Positions 35,301 to 46,885 of a stretch of DNA of 64,000 nucleotides are shown one piece after another (position 1 is the first letter of the stretch; every line of letters begins with the position of its first letter). The translations under genes and the position numbers were made by a program. The notes under the pieces are model-generated. The model was given only the letters and a program-made list of their open reading frames with translations. It did no database searches and was not told the DNA's origin. This stretch comes from Lagopus muta (lineage: Eukaryota > Chordata > Aves > Galliformes > Phasianidae). The stretch spans positions 30,635,537 to 30,699,536 of the forward strand of contig NC_064440.1 of the NCBI RefSeq assembly GCF_023343835.1, written 5' to 3'.

Positions 35301-36236
35301 TAAAACTCTGCCACTGTTTGAAATGGGAAGTGATGCTGCTTCTTAATTTTCCATGTCTCTTCTTTGAATGCTTCCGTTTGAACACTGTTGCTCGTAGAAA
35401 GAACCACAGGGAACTTGCATGCCTTGCAGTTCTTATGTTTACTGCTGCATGTCGTTTTCCAAAGTGCGCTATATAATAGATGAGCTATCCTTTAGTTAGA
35501 ATCAATATGGTACATTCTGATCCGCTGTATCGGCTGTATAAGCAGGGGTTGTAAAAATGAGTATGGTTAGTCTTAGGAATGACGGACAGACAGACATGCT
35601 GTGGAGGATTAAATAGTTGAGAGATTTTAGGTCAGATCACATCATCTCCCACCACAGCCAGTATCTCAAAGTACAATGATATAAGCCAAGTACTTCAAGT
35701 TGTTTTGCAGTCCAAATGCATCCTTCACTACAATCTAAAAAGAAAATAGGACTACAGGAAAGGGACAAGCCAACTCTTCAGATTTAGCAATAAACAGAAA
35801 AAGGTTTTTTGGAGGAATAGATGCTGATGAGAAATCCTTGTGGCTGAGATGAATTAAAAGGTTTTTTTTTTTTTCTTTAACAGTATTAGAGTTGTATTTG
35901 TGCAAATCTTTATTAGAGGCTACAGGTACACTAAAAGGGCTAGCCTTTTCTGTCAACTTCACTTAACTTCTCAGATAGCTGAGTACTTGGTGGTATGTTT
36001 TGCTGTCTCTAGAGTATTTGAAATTTACTTAAATGCAAATGACTTATTATGGGTTTTATTCTGCACTTGTGAACTCTTCCTTCTATCTTGGTTACTTTCC
36101 CTATTAAATTTATTGTTTTTTTTGTTGTTGGTAGATGTTCTAAATTTTTTTCAGTGGAGGTAAAGGATTATGGATACCCTAAAGAGTAGCTTGGAGTGTA
36201 AAAGGTATGGCATGTTCTTGTGTAGAGAATTTTCAG
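32326..36236. other. unique sequence, no gene recognised; poly(T) and (ATT)n runs
   Basis: Nearly 4 kb without recognisable transposon ends. Simple repeats are a T run at 34545-34565, an (ATT)n tract near 35246-35264 and a T run at 35862-35874. Long opposing ORFs at 33365-33874 (minus, 169 codons) and 33783-34178 (plus, 131 codons) partly overlap, have no recognisable domain and are treated as chance. Confidence 0.5.
34545..34565 (+). repeat. poly(T) homopolymer, 21 bp
   Basis: Uninterrupted T run following 'gttgtttc'. Confidence 0.9.
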
Positions 36237-36768
36237 TGCTATGGTTTAACTCCAGCAGGCAGCTGAGCACCACACAGCCTTCCTGCTCGCTCTGACTTTG
36301 TGGGATGTGGGAGTGAATCAGAAATGGAAATTTGCAGGAACTTGTGGGTAGAGCTGAAGGCTGTTTGCTAGGTCAAGTGGAAGCCTAAAGCAAAACTAAG
36401 TGGTCATTCACTGCTTCCTGTCAAAAGGCAGATGCTCAGTTAGTTCCAGGGAATCAGGGCCTGTCGTGTTCACCAGCTTCACGGGAAGACAATCACCACT
36501 ATGCCAAATGTCCTCCCTTCCTCCTCCTTTAACTTGTTTTTTGTTGCTGAGCCAAGGCATGGGCCATTTTGGGTCATCTGTCCTGGTTCTGTCCCCTCCT
36601 ACCTCACTGGAAAGGAAAAGATGAAACAGGCTTGGTCCTGTGCGGCACTGCTTAGCCACAACTGAAACATCGGTGTGGTATCAGCACTGTTTTCATTGGT
36701 GTTCCGAAACACAGCGCCATATCAGCCTCTGCCAAGAACTGTAACTCTGTCTCAGCCAAAACCGTGCA
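36237..36768 (-). mobile_element. solo LTR, avian ERVL-type, antisense
   Basis: The left end reads 'tgctatggtttaactccagcaggcagctgagcaccacacag' and the right end '...ctcagccaaaaccgtgca'. In reverse complement this gives an LTR that begins TGCACGGTTTTGGCTGAG and ends near 'ggtttaaccatagca' style sequence (the 3' terminus lies at 36237). Internal blocks 'gccattttgggtcatctgtcctgg' (36564-36587) and 'gcactgcttagccacaactgaaacatcggtgtg' (36644-36676) match the common bird LTR family associated with ERVL elements. It is shortened at about 36300-36480 compared with what I remember of the family, losing the promoter and polyA portion. Five-base flanks (TTCAG left, GTTGT right) do not match, so the duplication has decayed or the ends are off by a few bases. 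Plus 36400-36624 and minus 36408-36659 ORFs lie inside and are not genes. Confidence 0.8.
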
Positions 36769-39700
36769 GTTGTTAAAAATAGATATTTTCCAAAATTAGT
36801 TCATATGGAACAATTTGTCTAATGTCTTGGAAACATAGGCTCTGTGATGGCCGGACTTTTTGGTAATGCACCCTTCATTTTGGATTATGTTTATAGGGAG
36901 ATAACTGTAAAGAAATGCGTAATGAAATCTTAGTATAACAATTATACTTACACCCCAAAACAGGTGCTGTTTTAGCTGGTGAGGAAAGGAATATAACCAT
37001 CATCTTGGAGCAAAGTACCATTTGGAGCATTGAGATGTCTGAAAAATGGCAGTAGACCGTGCTGGATTATAAATGGCTAGTGGTAATTCTGCTTCCCATT
37101 CAGGTACTCTGTAGTCTTACTCGGTAGAAATAAAATGGCTGAACAGCAAGCTGCTGCTTCAGAACTTACGCTGTGTTTTAAGCATTAGAAGAGAAGATAG
37201 TGTTTGAAGTAGTGCCACTTAAATGGATGGTTCCACTACCTGTGCTTCCAGCGGCCATCCAACACATTTAACTGAAAGGACTGGAACTGGAAAGAAGCTG
37301 GTTTGCTGCCACTGCAATAAATGAAGGTGCCAGTTGCCTTTTAGCCAGTAATAGTGATCCTACTTCTGTTCCATTTCGCTTTGTCTTTCTCCGCTCCATG
37401 CTGTCATCAAGAATAAAAGGCTCAGGGGCAAATGCTCCACAACTGTATCTACTGTATTTTTCCTGGAGGCTGAAATTTGACTTTCAAATGAGTTAAAGCT
37501 TAAACTTTTTATCTCATCCTTAGAGTTTTTGTAGCTAATATAGGTTGTTACTGAAAGTTGCTTTACAGTAAACTTAAAAAAAAAAAAAAAAAGTCTACTT
37601 CAGTATGAAATAATAAGACAGAAGAGCCCCTTTCCGTTAGTATAGAGCTATTAATAGCTTTGTTGAACTTGGAGAGAAAAATCTGCCAGATGTAATCTGG
37701 GAAGCTAGCTCAAAGACTGCACTATAAATTAACTATTTTCTGCAGATGTAATTAAAAAAAGTGCTAAAGTTGTTTTGGATCGGATGCAATACATAACATA
37801 GCCGCTAAAAATTAATTCACCTCATTTTTCATTTTCACTAACTCGAGGGTTTTCTTTTAAGCAATTAATAACGAAACAACGGAAACCCAACTTCAATTTC
37901 TTTGTCACCTTGAAGTTGTCAGAGCTTCTTGGAGTAACTCAAGACTTAGAGTTCATTCCAAGGAGTTGGCTGGGGCTATTCCTTATGCAGTACTCAGTGC
38001 TGTTTTGATTACAAACATCATCTGGCACAAGCATCCTTGATTACGTAACTCACCTGAAATATGATTCTGCAAATTGCTGTCTACAGCACCAGCGGATTTC
38101 CAGTAGCAGAAAGATGCTTTAATCAAGCTGATGACAGTGTATCATATCAAACATGGCTTAATATGCTGATAAACAAATGCAGGCATTTGAATTCCTAACA
38201 GATAGTGTTATATGCTTTGAGCAGCTCTTCCAAGGATCCTGATAGAAGCAGACCTGTTCTCCATTCCGCTTGGGAAGCGCAGGTCTTCAACCAAGGAAGC
38301 GTTCTCTGCACCGTTAGTCATAAATGGGGCTGTAGTGCAACCTCAGGCAGTAGCTCCGGTTAATTTTCAGTTGCTCCCCTGTAGGGTAGTGTACTGAGCT
38401 GCTCATGGCAAGGTGTTCCTCTCAGCCTGTACTGTAAAAAGAAAACAATGTCCCCTTCCCACAGTGTTAAACTTAGCAGTGTTGCACTAACTTACAGAGG
38501 AGATTGATGTAAATGACCCAATCAAAAATTTACTGAGCTTGAGTACTCTTGTTCTTCTGGGCTGTCTGTGCTTGAACAACTTCTTTTTGAGTTTTTAACT
38601 TACTGGCCCACACGCACACAAGTAGCTTTTAGTGTGCAAGCAGATGAGACAACTCTCAAGCTGGCCAGCAAACCTTAATCCTGTCTTGCTTTCATCTCAA
38701 TCATCAGTGCTCAGTTGTATTGCTAACCACAATCATTGCTGCTGCTTAGGTTTATGAGAACATCTTTAGAGGAAAAAAAAAATCCTTTTGAGGTTAAAAA
38801 CTCTTCCCAGGATGAATTATGTCACAGCTAATTGAATGGGCAGCTGGGAAGTCAGCATATCTTCAACAAAATGCTCCAAATTTCAAGCTCTGAAATAGTC
38901 TGCAGGGTCTTAAACCACGCAGATATTTTTTGCAGTTGAAAGGGAGTGCTGGGGCAATTAGTCTGACAGTTTGTTTTGCTGGCTTATCACTTTCTGATAT
39001 CTTTAAATCCAGAATGATGCAAGACAAAATGGGAGGGCAAAGTAATTTCTTGCAGTCAAATGAAAAGGTTGTTGCACTTAAAAATGTGCTCTTTCTTCTG
39101 TAAGATGTTAGCTGGATGTATTTTAGTAAACACTGTGGTCTGTATTAGCTGTCAACTAAGAGTACGTTGAAATTTATCTGTATTTCTTTGTGCTGTAAAA
39201 TAATTCAGTATAATAGTGATGGAGAAGAGATGTCAAATTACGGTAACTTACTGCCTCTCTTTTTAATCCAATTCTTGTCCCTGTTGCAGTGATCCTCGGT
39301 ATTATTTCCAGTAATTCTCTTCCTAATGTATGATAAGGGCTTTCATCACGCTGCGGTTTTCAGTATCAATGTTGGGTTAGAAATAGGATCCCGTTATTTT
39401 CTATTATTACTCACTGAATGCTCACAAGGTAGTGTTCGCTTTTTCTATGAAAATGGTGGTTAGCAAGAAAGCAGCTCTAAGACCTGTGCTTTTTGGTAAC
39501 AAGCTACTTGCTTGAGCTACATAGTTGCTACAGGATGACTAAACAAAATGTGCAAAAAGTGTGTGGAAATTCTTAGGTTTGGGATGGTTATGCTATTACG
39601 TGAATAAAATGTGACTACTCTATTTGTCTCTGACATGTTGACAACTTGTCATTCTTAAAATAGGCATCTAATGAAATCAGTAAGATGTGGTAGGCGATAG

Positions 39701-42700
39701 CAGTAGGTTTAATGGCCAGATCATGTCCCTCAAAATTAGTATGACTTGTCACTGCTTCTATCCATTTACTTCATGCAGTAAATGTAAGATCAAGTGACTG
39801 CTATCACTCTGGATGATGTAAAGAAAAGTGACTTGGCAGGTCTGAGAGCTTGTTGTTCTAAAATAGTGAAAATGGTTTGAACTTGTATTAAAAGTTTTAT
39901 TGGGCGTTGTGGAACTTAAAGTTGTCCAACATATTTCTTAACAATTCCAGGTTTTAATTTGAAGGAGATCTAACGAAGGAGAAATGAGTATGCTGCTTAT
40001 TTAGGATTACACAGGTGAAGAGAGATACTTTGTCACTGCTTAATGTTCAACAATTCCTGCTTGTTTTTGGCTAATTCTCCCTGAGAGAGAGCTCCTCCTC
40101 CATATCTTCTCTAGGCTGGTAGGATGTGGCAGTGCCACGCTAGGATCTTTTCCCTTAAACCATTTTTGATGTGACTAAGCCAATCTGAGAAGGTTGCAAA
40201 ATTAATGTGATGAAATTATCTGTCCTCAGTGCAGGAAAATGGATCATTTGATTCAGGTGCTAGGAATAAGTTCGGTGGTTTACTTCTTTGTGTTAAAACT
40301 CTGAGCGTTCTAAGAAATGATGTGTGATTTTTTTCTGTCACTGTGAAGACTGGAATTGTTCTGTAGAAGCAAACACTTAAAGAAGGAAGTGAAGGAGCAG
40401 AAACAGAACTCAAGTGTCTAAGGTATTAGTTCATTCTGTAAGTCACTGTAGGTCACATCATGCCATACGCACTGTACGGGTGGCTTTCTTCCTGTCGTGT
40501 GTGGTTGATTTTCTTTTAGTGAGCTAGATTTTCCTGTGAGTTGCTTCCAGGAAAACTAGCTGAACTGTTTCTGAAACCCTTTTTATTTCCTTCCAGCTTC
40601 AATAGGTTGTTTCAGGAGTCCTTATGAAGGGCTGAGGTACAAAGTTACCACGTTCATGCTGTTTTTGTCTTTGGAGCATTTATCTCTTTTTAAAGCAGCC
40701 AACAGAAATATTCTAGGCAGTGATGCTCGTATTGAAATGCTGTGTATAGCCCTTAAAGGAGGTTGTTGTTAAAAATCTGAAGAATGTCTTCGCACATTTG
40801 TGAAGAATAATGAAGATGAAGTGATTTTTACAATGATTTATGCACCTGGAAGAGAAAGAGGTTTATTTGGTAGCAGTGATGTCACATGACCTAGCAGTTA
40901 TGAGGTTCAAAACAAATTTGTTGTGATTGTTTGGTGCTCAATTTTCTTGCTGCAAATAGGCCTTCTGTGGCGGGAAGGTGCTGATGTCATGAGCTTAAGG
41001 ACTGTGTAGCTTTATCCTTGATGCACTGGGTTATAGCTTTCTCCCTGCTTCTGGCAGGTTTGTTGTGATTACAGGGAAGCACTTGGTTAGTTTGAAAACA
41101 TGGGATGAGGATATGCGAAGTTAAAATTAAGGGGCTTATTCTTGCAGAATTAAAACATAGAGCTGATTACAACTCTATACGTATACACGTTTCTGCAACT
41201 TGTACCTTTCTTTTTTTTGTAAGAATGTAATTTCATTAAAAAAGACTTGGCATCTAAGTGCTTTTTCTAATCTCTGGGCTGTTTTTGAGCCAGGCAGTGC
41301 ATCGGTGCCTGCTTAGTTGTTTACAAACCACAGTATATTAATGGTAGTGAATTGTGGTTTTGTTGTCACCAATGCAGTATCACCATGGGAACTCCCACAA
41401 GAAATACGTACTGATGAGCAGCAGATCTCAGGCGTGATCCGGTGTTGCAGGTCACAAGTGGGGAATGCTTGAAAAGCTACCGAATGCATTGTGTGTCTTG
41501 TCCCTTGAAGATCAGTAGTTGTTTCTTTTCCTTCACGGCTTCGCTGTTTTAGGCACTTGTTTCGTCATGGATTTCAGACCTCATAGGAGATGAGCTCAAA
41601 TCCTCTGCAAACTAAAGCTAAGTGTAGCCCGATGGATAACGTGGAGAAGAAAGCCTATCTCAAACTGAGTGGAAAGTAGAGGCCCATCAAATGGCTGGTG
41701 CCCTCCTACAGACCTAGCCAGAAACAAAATGTGATTAATTTTAAGTGATGATAAACTAGTGTTACAGCAACGAGTGGTTATTGTGGTGGTTAATCCAACT
41801 CAGTTTCAACTTGGCTTTGTGTTTTCCTTCCCTTCTAATGTGGTGTTGGTATGACTCTAGAAGCAAACGGTTTGCAGATAAAATAAGAGCCTATTACACG
41901 AAGTGCTGCAGCAGGCAGATTCCAGGGCAGATCCAGTTGGGAAGCAACGCTTTTGCTGTTAACAAGCCCAAATTGTGTGTGACTCATGCAATGTGGCTGG
42001 AGATGGGTCTCAGTAATTACACAGCTATTTTCCCTACAGTGATATCCTTGGTAGTAGGGCTGCAGCACATTTTGGTGTTGATTTCCTACTGGGGCGTGTT
42101 TACGTTGGGGACTGTGTGCAGGCTGCTGTGTGGACATGAAATTATTCTATTGGTTTGAGGATTAACGATGTTAAATTAGCTCGGTCATTTGCTGCGCATT
42201 TTGTTGAGGTTCAAGCTGTTCAGGCTGTTGCGGTTAACATAAGCAGCCCACAGTGTTGCCAGTTAAATGCGAGTTACTCATCAGGGATCCAGACTTCATT
42301 ATTGAAGGGAATAGAACAACTTTACTTGGTGATAAAGTTGAATTTGATGGAAATACTCTGTTCCCTGTGTTATTTTAGAGGCAAAATACAGAAAGATTGA
42401 CAGAACGGCAGTGCACCGTGGAGCCTCAATAATGCGTGAGTACTCGTTTTGTTATACCTGTTCTGCCAATGGAAGCACTGGTGAATGAAAGACGCCTTCA
42501 GGACTTTGTTTAGCATATGAATTGTCTCTCAGTCATTAACGAAAGAAAAAGGTTAAGGGGAACGTGAAGTGTTAAGAAGATTGTTTCTGCTTAAATAGTA
42601 AACCTGCTGCAGAAGAAAGTTGGCACCTGTTGCATTTCATCAATCGATTACCTCTTGCACACAGATCTAAAATAGAAGGGTTTTCTTTCAGCATCACCCC

Positions 42701-42712
42701 AAGTCTGTCACT
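36769..42712. other. unique sequence, no gene recognised; possible conserved noncoding block
   Basis: Six kilobases of unique sequence with few ORFs over 60 codons. A 17-A run lies at 37576-37592. The segment 37610-38220 is unusually dense in TAAT/ATTA-type motifs and free of low complexity (see findings). Opposed ORFs at 41781-42158 and 41835-42137 cover the same DNA and show no domain. Confidence 0.5.
37576..37592 (+). repeat. poly(A) homopolymer, 17 bp
   Basis: Uninterrupted A run following 'gtaaactt'. Confidence 0.9.
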
Positions 42713-42758
42713 TACACAGAGGTATTTAATGCAGGTACACAGAGGTATTTAATGCAGG
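42713..42758 (+). repeat. perfect tandem duplication of a 23-bp unit
   Basis: The unit tacacagaggtatttaatgcagg, starting at 42713, is repeated exactly from 42736 to 42758. Zero differences between the copies suggest a recent duplication or an assembly artefact. Confidence 0.95.
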
Positions 42759-45700
42759 AACTACTTCTGGGCTTAAGAAATTGCTAAGAAGATGCTCTCC
42801 CCCACCTCTTCCTTTTAGTGTATGTTGTGGAAGCACGATGGTAACTTTTGATATAGAGTAGTTTTGACTTCAATTTTCAAAAAAATACTCTAACTTGGAA
42901 TGGGTTTTTGTAGCTTAGCATATATAGGTAGGGTTGTGAGTCCTACAGTGTGTCAGGTGTGCCGCCAAAAGTAATTGTAGTTTGTGTCCCAGTATCTATC
43001 CTCAGTAGAGAAGTTTCACAGTTTCCATGACCTGAACATTGGGAGTTTGCTTTTCTTACCCTTCAGTTTTCACATTGATTTCCAATTAAAATAAATATTA
43101 TAAGCACACTGGTGGAAGAAAAAGATTTTTTGTATGCCAGAAGCTTCTCATCACTTGTCCATAGTTGAGGCATGGCTATTGGGAACCATGGAGGGGAAAT
43201 GACATGTAAGTACAGTTAAGACACGTAGATGGTTACTAAATAATTAGTCTAAAGCAAGTGATTGCTTTACGATCAAAAGCTTTTGAATCTTCTCAATTAA
43301 ATTTTCATGCCGATTAGTGGCAATCATGAAAAAATTGAAGTATGAAAAGTTTTGCTTGATTCACATGCAACTAGGAAGCATCGCTTTAAAAGTAGGGTAA
43401 AAATAAGGGTTTTATTACTTCTGTTTTAGTTTAAGTTCATTTAGTACCACGGGAACTGCAGTGGAAGAGATGAGCTCATCTCATCTGCTGAAGTGAATAA
43501 CACAGCTTGCTCCTATAGCAGTTGCTGCCGGGACATCAATGTAAGGAAGGCAGATAAACTTGTAGATCTGTGCGAGTTGGTCACTCAGTGCTTAAACAGT
43601 ATGTTAGAACATACCTTGCTTGAAGAGAGATTCTTCACTGTGCCAAGGCTAAATCTATCGTTTGTGTGACCTGAGGTCATCTGAACTTAGGACTGAAGCA
43701 GGATAGCCTCGTTCTGGCTCTTGGAGCAGCACGAGTTTCATCAGAAGTTAACTAAATGTGTAACTGGCAATCAGGATTTGAAGGAGGCTGGCTCTGCATG
43801 GCCAGAAATGATTTGACACTGTGAGCGGAGCTATTATATCCCCAGTGTTTGAAGCTGGACAGAAATCGTCTGTGCTTGTTCCAAGCCAAGCAGATGTCCT
43901 TTGCATGCAGTTAATTAGTGCTGTGTCAAGCCCAAGCTGAGATCTCAGCAGTGCTTTCTATCTCTGAAGCAACGTTGTGTACTCCGCATTTGTGTGACTT
44001 CAAACTGGTTCAGGGTATTAGAAAATAGTTGATTTGCCTGCTAGTATAACCTTGTCCTGCCAGTCTGACTGAAATTATGGATTTTTAGAAGATGGATGTG
44101 GTAGTAGTTAATTCAGAGATCTTGGGTTTTTTAAAGTAAAGGCTCAAAAGCTTATAGAGCAGGAGAGTTTGTGGGGGTAGCCTGAATGACTTCAGTGCAG
44201 CATATCCTTCTGACAGTCAGCTCTCGTGGTCGTCTTGTTTGCCAGTTGGTGTTGAAATTCAGCGTGCGCTGGAGACTCTCCTGCCCTAACTGTGCAGTTG
44301 CCGCCAGGCGATGTCTGGCGGAGTGATTGCATTTATAGCTAGATGTAAACCTTGTTGTGGACAAGGGACTAGATTGAAGGGATTCTCTTTCAAATCTCAC
44401 TTGTTCATTTACAGTGACTTTGTAGTGCAAGGGTACCGTGCTATGTTACTGAATCTTTCCTTTTGAGTTGTGGCTTACAGCAGGTTTCCCAAGTCAGTTT
44501 GTCATGTTGTAGCAAGTGCCCTACTTTTGACTCTGAAAATAACCTCAGAGTAACCCACTGGTCTCACACTTGCACTGAAGTCAGGTATGTCCATTGCATC
44601 AGAAGGGCATTTTTGTTCATGTCAAAATGTATTTAGAAAAGCATACAGTGAACTCAGGAAACCAAATGACTGTATCTTGGGAAATCACATTTGAAAGCAA
44701 AGCTGGACGTTTCTAACATCAGTTATGATTCCTCTTTTCTCATAAAGATTCTGTGATGGACTGCAAGATGGAGCAAGCTGAGCTCTTAGCTGAAATTTCT
44801 AATGGACTTCTCTTCCAAAGTAGAAAGATGTAATGAGATGTTATTTATGACGGTTTGTTTTAACACAAAATAATTGATCTCCACAGCGCATACTATGTGG
44901 GAACATTTTATACTTGACTACTGAAGCAGAAAGTGTCAGAATTTGATTCCAATTTCCTTCTGTTTCTACAACTAGTCAGCCGTGGGTAGCTCACGTGGCA
45001 GGGTATAGAATTTTGTTTGCGTATCACAAGGTTCTCCCTGAAGCTGCCAGCAAGTGGGATACTGTTGTGTGCACAAAATGTTTTCAGTGCTTGTCTGTGT
45101 GTTAATATTGACAGTTATTCAATGATATAGTTGGTGTAAATGGGCTTGGTATGAATGTGGTACTTCCTCTCTTTTTGCACTTAATTCTGAACATAGAAGA
45201 AGGTTCAGTCACTGAATACCACAGATCACACTTCCAAGGAGATGAGGTAGAGAAGTAATTAGTGATCATTTAAATACGGTTGAAGTCATAGTGCTATGCT
45301 CATTCCTTAATTGACTTTTTTTGTCTGATTAAGTTAGCTACTCATCACTTGATGGTTTTTCTGGAGGTGCTGAACTGTGGTGAAAAAAGGTTTCGAGTGA
45401 CATCATACACATAGGGGGTGTTCATGCATGCCAAAGATATGGGGGGGGGAAAGCACCAAATAGTATGAGCCTGATAACATAATAGCAAAAGGAGTGGATG
45501 GATGGAGTAGTGTGAAACAAATAAGAAAAGATGAGCAATGAAGGGTTAGAAGGAGCAGACGGTGAAGCGTGGACGGCCAAGGGGAACCAGAAAGTGGTAG
45601 ATTTCTAGTGAGAGATGAGGAGCAGCTGAGAGCATTACATGATGACACTGAAAAGGACTCGAAGGACAGTTTTACATGAGAGATGGAAGAGAAGGGATTA

Positions 45701-46808
45701 TGTTGAATGATGCTTCATTTCAAAAGGAGGTGTTACTATAGCAGTTTATTAGCGAGTAAGCCCTGTTGATATTTTTAAACCTAACTGAATAGTTCTATGC
45801 TGCCAAACACATTTCAAGGAATATGGGTAATTATTGTCAGAAATGCAGGTGAAAAAGATGCTGCGTAACATTCGAGTGGAATCACGGAAAAAAAAAAAGA
45901 GCCTGTTGCTAGATGTGAGAGAACATGGAGAACATCAATAATCTATATACGCAAAAAAGCCATTTTTTAAAATCAGAGTGAGTTTCTTGTTAAGAAGTTG
46001 TCTACTTTCATGTATTTTTATTTCCCTGTGCACTTAATTTTTTTTCTATTTGCTGAAAATGCAAGTTGAGGAAAGGTCGCTTTAGCAAAAATTGGTGCTT
46101 TTTAGTTGTATCTTTGTTTGTAACTTCAAACAAAAAAACTGTCCAGTTACATTTATCACTGTAGATGACAAGATTCAGCAGTACTTCTATTATAGCCTAT
46201 CTGAAAATGTTCCTTGCTTTCGTAAAGAGAGGAGCAATGCTTAAGAGAGACAGAGGTAACAAAGGTAGTCTTGTATTTCACAGATACTGGACGTCTGTTA
46301 CTGTTGAGATGCTACCGTTTTTACAGAATGACTTAAGTAGAAAGGTTTAAAACGGAGCGGAAATCTGAGTGAGTGAAAGGAAACAAAGCGTGAAGAGACG
46401 TTGGTATGTGCAGTTGAGAATAAGTATTAAAACAAAGGATAATGATTAAGAAAACCAAGGGACAAAATAGGGGGAGATGATTAGGTTGACTTAGTTCCCT
46501 GAAGTGGGCTTTTTGGTTGTCAATTGGTTTAAAAGGACAACTCTATATTGTGTAAGTGTTCATTTTCTAGCACAGTTGCTCTGGAAACAAACACTGAAAA
46601 CCATCACCTAAGATTAAGGAAAGACAAACAGGATGAAGCATGTAAAAGCAGTAAGAATCTTTAAGAAAAGATTTACAGCTGCTCACAGTAAGGAGAGTAG
46701 AACAGAAGTTAAAACAAAGCTGTGTTTTTTGGCTTAATCTCAGAATGGCACTTGGTAAAAGTCTCTTGCAAGATGCTGTGTGTAGACGGCCATTGGCTAG
46801 GCCAGAAA
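42759..46808. other. unique sequence, no gene recognised
   Basis: Four kilobases of unique AT-leaning sequence. A 20-25 bp phrase at about 42955-42985 resembles a mariner terminal repeat but has no partner (see findings). A G run of nine lies near 45440-45450, and an A run near 45890. The ORFs at 44152-44430 and 45403-45648 (minus) have no recognisable domain. Confidence 0.5.
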
Positions 46809-46885
46809 TGGAGTGGTTGAGGTCAGTACGGATATGGAGTAATCTTAGTTCAACCTCCTGCTCAGTGCAGATCTGATCACGCACA
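46809..46885 (-). repeat. CR1 LINE 3'-end fragment (short, diverged)
   Basis: The phrase 'gagtggttgaggtcagtacggatatggagtaatcttagttcaacctcctgctcagtgcag' follows the antisense CR1 tail (gaatggttgaggttgg... tagtccaacc...ctgctca). Only about 75 bp remain and the octamer tail is lost. Confidence 0.6.

Noticed and set aside
42713-42758. CRISPR-like repeat
   Set aside because: Two adjacent copies with no spacer in a vertebrate genome: a simple tandem duplication.
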